Source: Anastrepha obliqua
Taxonomy: Eukaryota; Arthropoda; Insecta; Diptera; Tephritidae
NCBI RefSeq assembly: GCF_027943255.1
Contig: NC_072897.1
Coordinates: 38,414,044-38,478,043 of the forward strand
Direction: 5' to 3'
Length of the DNA: 64,000 bases
This document shows positions 22,872-34,300 of this stretch, in pieces. A program made the position numbers and the translations under genes. Under the pieces are notes generated by a model. The model saw only the letters and a list, made by a program, of their open reading frames with translations, was not told where the DNA came from and did no database searches. Within the stretch, counting starts at the first letter, position 1. The number at the start of each line of letters is the position of its first letter.

Positions 22872-23776
22872 TCACTTGTCGGTACGTCTGGATTTTGGCG
22901 TTGTAAGAGCCGCAACACATCCTCCGATTGTACCACGCGTGGGATAAGTACCTTTGCTTTTGGTACTAAAGGAATGCAGCTGCGGTCAACAATGTCAAGC
23001 GATGCCCCTCCCACGAGCCGTGAAGCGTTTTTACTGATGTTTTATTAATGTGAGTGTAGGGTCGTTGTTACATTTTCTTATTTTCACGCCGCTGAACCCT
23101 GGTCTGTCAAATGCTGGCATTAGTGCATTCGGCTCTGCATCCATTTTTGCGAAAATGGTTTCCAGTAGCTTCGTCTTAACCACTTCCATAGTTCCTGCGA
23201 TATACGCCTGAGCTTATCTCTGCGATCAATGAGCTCGACTATGAGCTGATCAATTGTTTTTTGGCAATTTCACTAGCCACTGCCACTGCTTTTGAAGTTT
23301 TCGGCTTTTCTCTATAGTGAATTTTCGGCTTTGTAATCTGGTCTTTGTACTTCTGATTTTTCGAAGGCATTGAGGCACAAGCTTTAACTGCAGCTTTGTA
23401 TCTTGCTTTCGTTTTCAATTTCTCCTTATCTGGCTTGATCCTTTGCCTGCTCTTGCTATCCCAGACAGTACCTTTAGACCTTGTCGGAGAACGTAGAAGA
23501 GCCTCTTCTTCAGCAGTATTAACGCTCCCAACGCTTTCGAGTTGTTTCCTCTTCGACGCCCATGCGTACTTTGTTTTCGAGGATCCCTACACCTATATTA
23601 GCATTTTATTCCTGCTGCCAGGAACCTCTCAGCAATGACCTTTGTACTAGCCTTCCTGTCCCACCTTAGGGTAACATGTAAAATTGACCATTAAGAGGGG
23701 GCAGGGAGGTTCATTGCTGCAAACAGTGATTTTCATTGCCCGGTCGGCCACGGTGCGGAGAATATAGCTGAGAGGA
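22778..23776 (-). pseudogene. LOA-3 ORF1 and 5' region
   Basis: A frame at 23014-22778 reads IPRVVQSEDVLRLLQRQNPD then VPTSDWKMLNGEKP, aligning with the LPTENWRVVKVEEP block of LOA-5. Further upstream a basic, lysine-rich piece (PSKNQKYKDQITKPK, near 23370) fits the ORF1 N-terminus. The 5' end near 23776 is approximate. Confidence 0.6.
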
Positions 23777-23928
23777 TTTTCGCCAACCTTTATGTCACAT
23801 AAATATTAAAATAACAGTACTATGAAATATTTTATGCATCGTAAGCATCCAAAAAATTAAAAATAGGCAAATCAAAATATTTTCAAAGCATCGAAAATGC
23901 TACATATGCACATATATAGTATATACAA
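23777..23928. other. AT-rich spacer, nothing recognised
   Basis: AT-rich sequence with no coding or repeat signal that I can identify. Confidence 0.5.
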
Positions 23929-25250
23929 ATGCAAATGCAAGCAGCTCTTCGAGCCCACGATTTGGAGAGATTTTGCGAAGGCCATCAAAATATGCAGTTG
24001 ACTGACAACGATGAACTCCTGCTGATCACTAAACGGATCAAAAACAATAAAGCTCCTGGTCCAGACAGAGTTCCCAACGAAGCATTAAAAGTTGCAATTC
24101 GAAGTCCTCCGACATTTTTGTAGATCTACACAATACATGTCTAAAAGAAGGAACATTTCCAACCCAGGGAGGGTGCAGAAGTTGGTGCTGATTTCAAATG
24201 GAAGATCCTACAAGCTAAGGCCTCCTTTGCCTGCTCGACACTGCAGTCAAAATTCTGGAACGGTTGATCGCAAATCGTCCTGAGGCTGCTCGCTCAACCA
24301 CAGATGCTGTAGCTGCGGCTAAAACCATTGCGCAGAAAACAGTTGAAGGATCTCGGTAATTATACGGTAGAAAAGAGTGCTGCCTAATAGCAACGCTAGA
24401 CGTAAAGAACGCCTTTAATACCGCGAACTCGAACCAAATCCGGATGGCGCCTGATTGCTTCCAGGTTCCACTGTATACACGCAAGATTATCGCCAGTTAT
24501 TTCTCTGTCAGAACCCTTGCTATAATACCGATGCGGGTTTAAATGAACATAAAATAACTGGCGGAGCTCCACAAGGCTCAGTCCTAGGCCCCTTGTCATG
24601 AAACATTATGTACGACGGAGTTTTACACCTCAATTTACCCCCAGAGTCAAAAATTATAGGGGTTGCTATCGATATTACTGTTATGGTCGTGGCTAAATTA
24701 CTCGACCAATCTGAAGTAACTTACAACCAGGCTGTCGGCTTTGTAAAAGAATGGGTGCGGAACAACGGTCTAACTCTTGTGGATCATAAAACTGAAGCAG
24801 TACTGATTAGCAGCAGGAAGAAGGTGAAGTCGGCCAATATAATGGTGGGCGATTATGCCTTGGAATCGAAGCCGTTCATTAAATATCTGGGCGTAATAAT
24901 TGACCATAGGCTTAACTTCAAAGAGCACCTATCATACGCGAGCAGCAAAGCGGCAGAGGCAGTAAAGGCGCCGACACGCATAATGATGAACACCAGAGAT
25001 CTTAGACAAAACTGAAGGAGGTTATTTAACACCGTTTTTTCATCAATTTTACTGTATGCAACTCCAACATGAGCGGATGTCACAAACTATAGCTCATATG
25101 TAAGGTGTATGGAATCTGTGTACCGATTGAGTGCCCTCAGATTGTGCTGCGCGTTTCTCATCCTATCAGAGGACACCATTATGGCTATTGCGGGGTTACT
25201 CCTAATAAGGTTAATGGCAAATGTGCGCTAAAGTTTATAAAAACAAAGCT
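23929..25250 (+). pseudogene. R1-clade LINE reverse transcriptase fragment
   Basis: Pieces in three frames give LLLITKRIKNNKAPGPDRVP (pre-RT), GGAPQGSVLGPLS then NIMYDGVLHLNLPPESK (motif B, 24555-24650), and KTEAVLISSRKKVKSANIMV with FIKYLGVIIDHRLNFKEHL (24608-25015). VYRLSALRLCCAFL follows near 25115-25160. The sequence after motif B is R1-like. The FADD box is replaced by VAIDITVM, so the RT is inactive. No tail or target duplication was found, so element ends are unknown. Confidence 0.75.
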
Positions 25251-26297
25251 GGCTCAGCACGGCCATACACTGCTTGTGTATGGTTATACCTCAAGAATTA
25301 TAGAATACAAGGTTGCGTCTCCTAATTCGTTGTGTTTGGGAAGACGTCACCATCAGTACTTAATTTGCTTTGATTATACAATGCTTCGTAAAACTGGTAT
25401 ACTGACTATTTTCAATGAACTTTCTTTGTAGAGAGTTTAATTAGACCGCCTTCATACAGAAATACTTTTGTCGCTTCAACATCGTGAATTTTCTTTTTGT
25501 GTTGCCCGTTTTTGTGTTGTCGTATTCACACACCTTGCAACTGTTAGTTTTTAGTCTTCAGCCACCAATAACATTGAGAAGAACGAGAATACAATGGATA
25601 TTGGCAGAGCACGAGCATCACAAGTAACGAGTTGAAACAACAAATGTTTCCTGCATGAACAAGGTCTTACTGATACTCATTAAGTTCTGTTGACGGTTAA
25701 ACTCTATAAATACGCTAAACGCAATTCAATCGGGTAAGCTACTGCAAGATCCTTTTATGACATACGAAAAGGTTTTGGGCACATGGTGGCTGTCTCGATC
25801 CGATGAGCTAACTTTCTGCGCAAAATTTTATAAATTCAGTTTCAAAAAACGGATCGTTCTTAGTGTAATTCTGTTCTATTTCTGTTTATGATCCCCTCGG
25901 CTCAATTGGTTGTATTATGATTTAAGCCAAAATCGTAATGGAAACTATTTGACGACCTGACGTCGCCTGGGATGCACCTGTGCAAAAAGAGGAGCACAAA
26001 ACATGGCATGACAGTCAAGGGTTCGGTTATTGCTACGAGTAAATGTCGTTCGTGTACCCCGCTGCTACCTCTCAGCCAGCTTTAGGCACGACGTTCAGCT
26101 TCATATATTCTTTGATGCGAACAATGCGGCCATCAGTGGCCACTGGAATCAGTTTCTACACCGCAGTTATTAGAAATGAATTGTACTGGACCGATTCAAA
26201 ACACGTTCTCCACTGAATCCTTTCAAATACTTGCAAGTTCAGTCAATCTTTTTGGCGTGCGAGTTGGAGAAATTTCGGAGTCATATAGCATCAATAG
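25251..26297. other. Unassigned, no recognisable gene
   Basis: About 1 kb with only short ORFs. The longest (25105-25431, plus strand) starts inside the R1 fragment and then loses any similarity I can name. It may be decayed transposon sequence. Confidence 0.5.
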
Positions 26298-26535
26298 CGG
26301 CCGCCGTAGCCGATGGGTGGGTGCGTGACTACCATTCGGAATCAAGAGAGAACGTTGGTTCGAGTCTCGGTGAAACACAAAAATGAAGAAAAAGGTTTTC
26401 TCTAATAGCGGTCGCCCCTCGACAGGCAATGGCAAACATCCGAGTGTATTTCTGCCATGAAAAAGCTCCTCATAAAAAAATATCTGCCGATCGGAGTCGG
26501 CTTGAAACTGTAGGTCACTCTATTTGTGGAGATGG
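26298..26535 (+). mobile_element. tRNA-derived SINE with A and B boxes, 3'-truncated
   Basis: The head carries an RNA polymerase III A box TAGCCGATGGG (26307-26317, matches TRGYNNANNNG) and a B box GGTTCGAGTCTC (26357-26368, matches GWTCRANNC). The spacing is like a tRNA gene. The body downstream (about 26395-26515) is the same as in the minus-strand copy at 16135-16344. The LINE-like 3' tail is absent, so this copy is truncated or decayed at its 3' end. Confidence 0.9.
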
Positions 26536-27204
26536 GTGCCCTCAGCAGAATGAATTGCCGATGACAAAGTTGTATGGTGAATTGCGGTGGTTCCAGGTTT
26601 TTCCATTTTTAACGTAACCTCCCTCGGAGTGACCAGAGACAATATTAGTGAAGTATGCAGAATTTGAGATAGTTCATCATTGGCCTTAGTACAACCCTTA
26701 ACTTCACATTTTTACGGAAATTTTAATTAATGTGGAAGAAGCGGCATGGAGAAGCGGCAGATAAGTTTTATGTTTCCTTCGGATAATAAGCAGAATACCT
26801 GCTAAATCAGAGTTCGTTCAGATAACGTTGCAGGATATCACAACTATGTCACAGGGCCAAAGTTATAATTGTTCTTTGCACCCGACCTTCAGAGAGGAAC
26901 TTAAATGTGTATATCAAGGCCAACTGGAAAGTCGAAAAGCTATATTTTCAAATGCTCGCCTTTCGTAGATGAATGTGGATTGCTCAGACTCAAAGATTGA
27001 TTGAGGGGATTCATGTTAGCGTAACATTTCTAATAATCGATTTCCGGCAATAATACTGGTTAAACGTGAAAACATTGGTCGGTGGCGTCGGAAGAAAGTG
27101 TCGAGCTTGTTAAATCTGAAAAGCAGCACCACATCCACTTCAAATTGGCCATCTTCCACCTGAATGCCTCGCGTTGAATATGGGCCCATTTATATGCACT
27201 GGAG
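26536..27204. other. Unassigned, no recognisable gene
   Basis: No coding or repeat signal that I can identify between the SINE and the RTE 5' repeats. The last 150 bases may belong to the RTE 5' region. Confidence 0.4.
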
Positions 27205-27556
27205 GATGGTTCCATGTGTAGAAGTCCACGCAAGTGGGGAAAGTTACTGATCGCCATTCACTTGGGAATGGCCAGGACGATTCTTCTGCATATGGTTCAA
27301 GCAGCTCACAACGGCCGGGATTAGCCCACGTATCCTCTGGGTAGCTTCCGAACACCCGTTCGGGAGTGAGCTAACGGGAGGACGGTTCCATGTGTAGAAG
27401 TCCACGCAAGTGGGGAAAGTTACTGATCGCCATTCACTTGGGAATGGCCAGGACGATTCTTCTGCATATGGTTCAAGCAGCTCACAACGGTCGGGATTAG
27501 CCCACGAATCCTCTGGGTAGCTTCCGAACACCCGTTCGGGAGTGAGTTAACGTGAG
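27205..27556 (+). repeat. RTE-c 5' tandem repeat, two 176-bp units
   Basis: The block starting GGTTCCATGTGTAGAAGTCC occurs at 27208 and again at 27384, nearly identical across about 176 bp. Both units end with a CCGTTCGGGAGTGAG segment. Its position directly upstream of the ORF suggests promoter-bearing 5' UTR monomers, which is inference. Confidence 0.9.
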
Positions 27557-27584
27557 AAGGCGAAACATTCCAGGATAGCTGGTT

Positions 27585-28550
27585 GTGCGTTGGGTTTGGG
27601 ACCCGCCACTTAAAAATCCCCCCCCAATGAAAACTTTAAAAAAGCCTCGGATGAGACCTCCCTATATTCATGACGACCCCTGCAAACGAACTAAGGACTA
27701 TGATTTGAGGGCATGCATCTGGAATGTCCGGTACCTTAATGGGGAAGGTGCCTCTGCCCGGCTGGTTGATGTCCCCGTGAGAGTAAAGGCTGACATCACT
27801 GCCATCCAAGAAATGCGATGGACGGGGCAAGGAAAGAAAACCATAGGACCTTCCGACGTCTACTATAGCTGCCATGTAAAGGAGCGCAAATTCGGTGTCG
27901 GATTTGTTGTGGGAGAGAGACTTCGTCACCAAGTACTGTCGTTCACTCCGGTGGACGAACGTCTCGCAACAATCCGCATCAAAGCCTGTTTTTTTTAACA
28001 TATCGCTAATTTGCGCCTACGCCCCGACGGAAGAGAAGGACGATGCGACCAAAGATTCTTTCTATGAGCGCCTGAAATGTTCCTATGAGCGCTGCCCCCG
28101 CCACGACATAAAAATCGTGCTTGGCGACTTCAACGCCAGGGTGGGCAAGGAGGGAATTTTTGGTCCCACAGTCGGAAAATTCAGCCTGCACAACGAAACA
28201 TCCGGTAACGGACAGAAGCTAATCGACTTCGCCGGGGCCCGAAACATGGTAGTCTGCAGCACCAGATTCCAGCATAAGAAGATTCACCAAGCCACCTGGC
28301 TGTCTCCTGATCGAAAAACACGAAACCAGATCGATCATGTTGTGATAGATGGAAGACACGCTTCTAGTGTATTAGATGTACGTACGATTCCAGGGCCCAA
28401 CATTGACTCGGAACACTACCTTGTTGCAGCCAAACTGCGTAGCACAAAACGTGCATCTACCTACGCAAAGAATGTTCGACATCGGAAAGCTGCAATCACA
28501 ACAGACAGCCAGAAGATTCGCCACTCGACTCTCACTCCTGCTCTCAGAGA
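27585..28550 (+). pseudogene. RTE-c endonuclease domain
   Basis: The apurinic-type nuclease motifs appear in order: CIWNVRYLNGEG (27715-27750), ITAIQEMRWTGQG with the catalytic glutamate (27800-27835), ICAYAPTEEKDDAT (28010-28050), VLGDFNARVG (28117-28150), and NQIDHVVIDGR with DSEHYLVAAKL (28320-28440). The frame changes once, at a run of eight T (27989-27996), where a single-base slip is the likely cause. In this family the domain nicks target DNA to prime reverse transcription. Confidence 0.85.
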
Positions 28551-30270
28551 GTACTGCCCAACAAACCGGCATCCACGAACAATAGAGCAACATTTCCCGT
28601 TCTCTACGTACCGCCGCCGAAGAAGAAATCGGATTCCGGCGAGCCCGAAAAAACAATTGGTACGACGAGGAATGTCATGCTGCCGCAGAAAGAAAGGATG
28701 CCGCCTATAGAGCCACGTTGCGTTCGGGCGCAACGCGAGCCATGTGGGATCGCTCAGAGAGCTGAAAAAGGAAGACAGACGTATTATCCGAAAGAAGAAA
28801 CGAGAGGCCGAAATACGTGAGTGCGAAGAGCTTGAGATGCTGGCCAACAGGAACAACGCCCGAAAATTCTATCAGAAAGTTCGGTGGCTTACAGAAGGTT
28901 TTAAGACCGGGGCGTTTTCCTGTAAGAACAAAGACAGCGAACTGGTGACTGACGTACAGAACAATCTTAAATTATGGAGGGAATACTTTTCGAACCTATT
29001 AAACAGTGACAGCTGCGCATGTCACCGAGAAAGTGAAGATCCCGATACCCCAATCGTTGACGACGGAATTGTCGTTCCGCTACCCGATCATGAACAGGTG
29101 AGAATAGCGATAACGCGGCTAAAGAACAACAAAGCCGCGGGCGCCGACGGACTGCCGGATGAGCTATTCAAACATGGCGGCGAGGAGCTGGTAAGGTGCA
29201 TGCATCAGCTCCTATGCAGAATATGGTCGGATGAAAGCATGCCTGCCGATTGGAATTTAAGTGTGCTCTGCCCAATCCATAAGAAGGGCGATCCTGCAAT
29301 TTGTGCCAATTACCGCGGGATAAGTCTTCTAAATATCGCCTATAAGGTTCTAGCGAGCGTATTGTGTGAAAGGCTGAAGCCCACCGTCAACCAACTGATA
29401 GGACCTTATCAGTGTGGCTTCAGACCTGGAAAGTCTACCATCGACCAAATATTCTCAATACGCCAAATCTTGGAAAAGACCCATGAAAGGAGAATCGACA
29501 CACACCATCTTTTCGTCGATTTCAAAGTAGCATTCGACAGTACGAAGAGGAGTTACCTGTATGCCGCGATGTCTGAATTTGGTATCCCCGCAAAACTAAT
29601 ACGGCTATGCAAGATGACGTTGCTCAATACGAGCAGCGCCGTCAGAATTGGGAAGGACCTCTCCGAGCCGTTTGATGCCAAAGGAGGATTCAGACAAGGT
29701 GACTCGCTGTCGTGTGACTTCTTTAACCTGATGTTGGAGAGCATCGTACGAGCCGCAGAACTTAATCGCTCAGGCACAATTTTTTATAAGAGCGTACAAT
29801 TGCTGGCGTATGCCGATGATATTGACATTATCGGCCTTAACAACCGCGCTGTTAGTTCTGCGTTCTCCAAACTGGATAAAGAGGCAAAGCGAATGGTTCT
29901 GGTGGTGAACGAGGACAAAACGAAGTACCTCCTGTCTTCAAACAAACAGTCGGCGCACTCGCGTATCGGCACCCACGTCACTGTAGACAGTTATAATTTC
30001 GAGGTTGTAAAAGACTTCGTCTATTTAGGAACCAGCATTAACACCAATAACAATGTCAGCCTTGAAATCAAACGTAGAATCTCTCTTGCCAACAAGTGCA
30101 ACTTTGGACTAAGTAGTCAATTGAGTAGTAAAGTCCTCTCTCGTCGAATAAAACTAACACTCTACAAGACTCTCATCATGCCCGTCCTAACGTATGGCGC
30201 AGAAGCTTGGACGATGACAACATCCGATGAGAGCGACGCTTGGAGTGTTCGAGAGAAAGATTCTGCGTAA
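28551..30270 (+). pseudogene. RTE-c reverse transcriptase domain
   Basis: A 508-codon frame (28744-30270) carries [59 protein letters not shown] (motif A), FRQGDSLSCDFFNLML (motif B) and the intact catalytic box YADDIDIIG (motif C, near 29808). The thumb YLGTSINTNNNVS follows. Two compensating frameshifts, near 28550 and 28760, disturb the linker to the endonuclease. Another near 30232 separates the C-terminus. All catalytic residues I can check are present, so decay is recent. Confidence 0.85.
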
Positions 30271-30598
30271 GATTTTTGGACCTTTGCACGTTGGCAACGG
30301 CGAATATCGTAGACGATGGAACGATGAGCTGTATGAGCTTTACGACGACATTGACATAGCGCAGCGAATAAAGATCCAGCGGCTTCGTTGGCTGGGTCAT
30401 GTCGTCCGAATGGATACAAACGCTCCGGCTTTGAAAGTATTCGATGCGGTACCAGCTGGTGGTAGCAGAGGAAGAGGAAGGCCTCCTCTGCGTTGGAAAG
30501 ATCAGGTGGAGAAGGACTTGGCTTCACTTGGTGTGTCCAACTGTCGCCGGTTAGCACGAGAAAGAAACGACTGGCGCGCTTTGTTAAAAATCGCGTAA
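30227..30598 (+). pseudogene. RTE-c C-terminal domain
   Basis: This 123-codon frame continues the RT after the frameshift: ERKILRKIFGPLHVGNGEY, IQRLRWLGHVVRMD, then LRWKDQVEKDLASLGVSNCR and a stop at 30598. The WLGHVVRM and RWKDQ segments are characteristic of RTE-type C-termini. The stop is followed by 3' UTR of about 25 bases and the tail. Confidence 0.85.
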
Positions 30599-30628
30599 GC
30601 GGTTATCGCGCCAATTAAGAAGGAGAAG

Positions 30629-31399
30629 AAGACGTCATTGTTGGACAACGCGATGGGAAACGCTATAGTGTATTACTTACGTGCCTCACTGTTCCCGCAG
30701 TGTTTATAAAATGAGACACTCCTCTCTACTGATTGGAAAACTGTGTGAAGAATACGTGTGAATATGAAGAGTCTCAATGTAAAGACAAATACGAAATTTT
30801 TTGGAATGATTAGGAACGTATTTAGTAAGTTAAGTGAAAGCGATACTGTCGATGTAAAACTTGATAGACTACATTTGGTAAATAGGAAAATAAATAACTC
30901 AAAAAAGCTAACTAATTTTAGAGCCTTTTATTTTCTAACTGGAAGGTCCGGCGAACTTTCTAAAGTTATAAGTTACATACATGGTATAAATGATTTTTAT
31001 GTATAAGATTAGTTTTAGTTTTTATTATTTTTTCTTCATAATCAAATTATTTTCAGAATCCTTTCATTTTATAAATATTACACAAGTTCTATTGCTTGTT
31101 GTACTATGTGCACAACCTTTAGGTGACCCAGTAATTTGGAAAGCTTGAAAGCCCACTATGTACTTAAATATTGGCAAAGCCCTTTCCCTAAATGAATGCT
31201 GTTTGATTCGAAGTACTAGGAGTGGTATGACTTTCTTCCCTAGGTGTTGTCATTATTGCAGCCGATCGCAGAAAATTATGAAGCACTATGGTCCCAGAAT
31301 AACCTGGAAATATTAATATATATCATTATAGTTCAAGCCCATATTTATATATATATATACTTTGTTAGCATTATCCGGTAAAAACGAAATGCACGTCAG
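30629..31399. other. Unassigned stretch with one 82-codon ORF
   Basis: The plus-strand ORF at 30758-31006 begins MNMKSLNVKTNTKFFGMIRN. It has no motif I recognise and no neighbour that explains it. It is AT-rich and may be chance. The remainder shows nothing identifiable. Confidence 0.4.
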
Positions 31400-31625
31400 C
31401 AAAAGTATCATCATCACCATTATCAATAGCACTACAGTTTTGAGAAGGCCATTGCTTCCACAACTACGGTTCTCCACTGCGATCGATCCTCTGCTACGCC
31501 TTTCCAGTTTGCGATCCCCATTTTCCACAAGCCGGCTGTGACCTCATCAATACAGGTCTCCCTTGGCCTCTCCGTCCAACCACTTGCTTATGGAACGCTG
31601 GTAAGCTCTCCATTTGGGCACTCTA

Positions 31626-32730
31626 TTGGGTTGGCAACTATTGTAAGTAATTGCGGATTTCACTCATAGATGGCTTCAGTTGAGTTTTTAGGTTAGCAGA
31701 CATAGTACAAATGTAAAACACATTTTGTTATTTGATAGTTGGCAATTCAGTTTGGCATCCGTTGAAAAATGGAAAATCAAAAGGAACATTTTCGTCATAT
31801 TTTGCTTTTTTATTTCCGCAATGAGAAAACCGCATCGCAAGTTCATACAAAGTTATATGCTGTTTATGGTGATGAAGACTTAAAAGAACGGAAGTGTCAA
31901 AATTGGTTTCCCAAATTTCGTTGTGGTGATTTTTCACTGAAAGATGAAGTTGATGACGTCCTAATCAAATCAATAATCGATTCGGATCATCACAGTACAA
32001 CACGTGAGATTTCAGAAAAGCTTCACGTATCATATACATGCATTAAAAATCACTTAAAACAATTTGGCTATGTTCAAAAACTCGATATATGGGTTCCTCG
32101 AGAACTTAAAGAAACGCATTTAATGCAACGCATTAACAGCTGCGATTTGCTAAAGAAACGTAATGAAAATCATCCATTTTTAAAACGACTGATAACTGAC
32201 GATGGGTTGTTTACGACAATATCAAGCGCAAAAAATCGTGGAGCAGGCCAGATGAACTCACTCTAACAACATCAGAAGCTGATATTCATCAAAAGAAGGT
32301 TGACAGTTGAAGAAAAGCCGCCCGAATTGACAAATCGAAAAAGTATTGTATTCCATCACGACAATGCAAGGCCACACACATCTTTGGCCACTCGGCAAAA
32401 ATTAATGGAGCTTGATTGGGATGTTTTGCCACATCCACCATATAGTCCGGACCTTGCACCATCTGATTACTTTTTGTTTCGATATTTACAAAACTCTTTG
32501 AATGGTAAAAATCTCAATAATGGTGATGATGTCAAATCGTACCTGATTCAGTTTTTTGCTAATAAAAACCAGAAGTTTTATGAACGTGGGATTATGACGC
32601 TGCTTGAAAGATGGCAAAAGGTCATTGATCAAAATGGGCAATACATTATAGAATAAAGTTATTTAGTTCCATGAAAAAATTGTCTATGATTTTCTACAAA
32701 AATTCGCAAATTACTTAGTTGCCAACTCAA
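31626..32730 (+). mobile_element. mariner element with TA target sites
   Basis: A 1.1-kb element with imperfect terminal inverted repeats starting TTGGGTTGGCAACTA and TTGAGTTGGCAACTA. It is flanked by TA on both sides (31624-31625 and 32731-32732). It encodes a mariner transposase. Confidence 0.9.
31769..32656 (+). pseudogene. mariner transposase, D,D34D, frameshifted
   Basis: The first frame (31769-32266, 165 codons) holds the N-terminal helix-turn-helix region and the linker motif WVPRELKE. It also holds the first catalytic block, here ITDDGLFTT where mariners usually have a DE pair. A deletion/frameshift near 32260-32300 leads to the second frame (to 32656) with VFHHDNARPHTS and YSPDLAPSDYFLF. 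Counting gives 34 residues between the second and third aspartates, the mariner hallmark. The frameshift and short gap make it inactive. Confidence 0.9.
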
Positions 32731-33535
32731 TATAAATGTGCCCGAGCCATTTGATTTATTGACTTTTTATAAATCGTATTGCATTTCCATTTTGAATCAA
32801 TGCATCGAGTTCGGGGTTATATCTTATCCTATATGTTCCGTCATATCAGCCTAAGGGACTATATATTTTTCCCAGTATCTTTCTTACAAACCTCAGTATG
32901 TGGTCGATGCCTGTTGTTTTAAGTATCCATGCCACACTGCTGTAGGTTAGTATGGGTCGTACAAGCGCTTTGCTATCTTTGAGCTTTTGATAGCAATCGA
33001 GACTTAAATAATTTTATGTGTGCAAAGAATGCTGTATTTGTCACGCTTACTTGATCATTTATTGACACGGAAGTGTCAGAATTATTGCTGATGCAGAGAC
33101 CTCTGAATGCATTCACCATGGATTTCAATGAGGCATCATCACTGGGTTTCTTTGCGAAGTGTATATATTTCGTTTTCTTTGTGTTTACTAGCAGACCCAC
33201 TTCTAAGGCTGAATTTTTCAATCACTTATATATGTATTTCCTTAAGCTCTTGTTCATTTTGCGCAATCACGTTAATGTCATCGGCATAAGCTAACACTTG
33301 CGAGCTGCAGAGAAAAATCGAATTGCCACATTTCAGTTTGCATACTACTTCATGTAGTAATAAATTAAAAACTGTCGTGGATTGTAAGTCGCCTTGTTTT
33401 ACACCTGATGAAACGCTGATTTCGGTGGTAACATCTCCATTTATCATAACCCTCACATTGGTGTTTGATAGCGTCATCTGGATTAGTTGTATAATTGTTT
33501 AAGCATTATATCGTTGAGACGGTTTCTGTTAATGT

Positions 33536-33728
33536 TGTTGTAGCAGTATTTCCGCGGAGAGAAGGAAAACTCGTGTCGATCTAATTAACGCGTTTATTCT
33601 AAGTGCCATTTTACATTCGTGGCATCGTCTTAAATACTATGTAATGTATAACTGTTTTACAGAGTACATAAGTGCCATGTAAATGAAGTACAAATGTTAG
33701 TATAAGAGAGAAGGATTGATTTGCAGAG
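33536..33728 (-). repeat. copia-like 3' LTR, distal part
   Basis: Read on the minus strand this piece contains AATAAA and ends CTACAACA, like copia-class LTR ends. It continues the LTR start TGTTGAATTC at 58326-58308, from which it is separated by the 412-like insertion. The LTR would be roughly 215 bp. Assignment is by end sequences and context. Confidence 0.6.
33725..33728. repeat. Target-site duplication of the 412-like element, left copy
   Basis: AGAG here and AGAG at 58304-58307 flank the two 410-bp LTRs exactly. Confidence 0.9.
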
Positions 33729-34138
33729 TGTAAAGAAATGTATTGATTTAAAGAAAGTATTGTTTATTATTTGAAATATATTTATTTATTTTATCGTTTC
33801 AAGCTAGACATCCAGCTTGTAAAACGATTGTTTTCTTTCTTGTCTCTTACATACTACGTACAAGCGTTTTTATAGTAATTTTTGTCAATGCAAGCCAATA
33901 ACAATATTTCGGTGTTTACATATGTAATATGATTCTAGCATTCACGCGCCGCACATAAAATAATTACGTTAGCTATGTTTGCGTTTAATTTCAAGTGTAA
34001 TGAACCTTTTAAGAAATATGATACTCTATTTAAACGGCACAGCAAAGTGAATGCATAAGTGGACAATAAAATAAAAACCAAAACAAAATGTTTATGAATA
34101 TTAATGTTAAGGCTTATCCGACTTATAATCATACTACA
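33729..34138 (-). repeat. 412-like element 3' LTR
   Basis: On the minus strand it starts TGTAGTATGATTATAAG and ends CTTTACA (TG...CA). It matches 57894-58303 with about six substitutions and no length difference. It is preceded on the minus strand by AAGAAGGGAGG, the likely polypurine tract at 34139-34149. Confidence 0.95.
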
Positions 34139-34150
34139 CCTCCCTTCTTC
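34139..34150 (-). other. Polypurine tract of the 412-like element
   Basis: Purine-rich AAGAAGGGAGG on the minus strand immediately upstream of the 3' LTR, the expected plus-strand primer position. Confidence 0.75.
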
Positions 34151-34300
34151 GGAAGAATGCTCATACAACTTTTTTTTTGTATGAACATTCTTTTACATTG
34201 AATTGTTAAAATAAAAATATGTACATAAGAGTAATCTTAATTTTATATATATGTATATATTGTATTAATTTTCTAAGTTTAGATGCATCTTTAAAACTAC

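Larger units (their letters stand above)
14420..23776 (-). mobile_element. LOA/I-group LINE (LOA-3), split by a nested RTE
   Basis: On the minus strand ORF1 and the endonuclease lie at 23776-22515. The pre-RT linker (EPLVSTYFPASTDTIDLEPT) lies at about 22060-21950. The element then breaks at an RTE insertion (TSD AATTAAATT) and resumes at 15976 with SFYPFKSLGLDGISPAMLQ, the RT, and the start of RNase H to about 14420. The continuity across 15976/21947 is strong evidence for one original element. The 3' end is missing: it stops inside RNase H. Confidence 0.8.
27205..30628 (+). mobile_element. RTE-clade LINE, near full length (RTE-c)
   Basis: The element has a 5' region with two 176-bp tandem units (27205-27556) and a single long ORF coding endonuclease and RT (about 27650-30598). 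The 3' end is CGCGCCAATTA with a (GAA)n-like tail. It is the most complete RTE copy in the window and served as reference for RTE-a and RTE-b. No target duplication was resolved. Confidence 0.9.
31440..33480 (-). pseudogene. RTE-2 reverse transcriptase, broken
   Basis: Motif B reads SVSSGVKQGDLQSTTVFNLL and the catalytic box is intact as YADDINVIAQ (33477-33226). VGLLVNTKKTKYIHFAKKPS follows in another frame (33221-32973). The C-terminal part lies left of the mariner. Frameshifts, an in-frame stop before the mariner, and the mariner itself disable it. Confidence 0.7.
31400..33535 (-). mobile_element. Second RTE-type LINE (RTE-2), split by a mariner
   Basis: Minus-strand RT pieces at 33477-32973, thumb text near 32970-32860, and a C-terminus (TERPRETCIDEVTAGLWKMG, GIANWKGVAEDRSQWRTVV) at about 31575-31440 flank a mariner at 31626-32730. 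Joining across the mariner gives a WLGH-like motif followed by the C-terminus, as in RTE-c. A run of GAT-type repeats at 31405-31426 fits its 3' tail. It is a different family from RTE-a, -b and -c. Confidence 0.7.

Noticed and set aside
25105..25431. 108-codon plus-strand ORF as a possible host gene
   Set aside because: Its first part overlaps the decayed R1 C-terminus in another frame and the rest has no recognisable domain.
28372..28856. Minus-strand ORFs of 94-131 codons in RTE-c
   Set aside because: Antisense to the endonuclease/RT linker of RTE-c.
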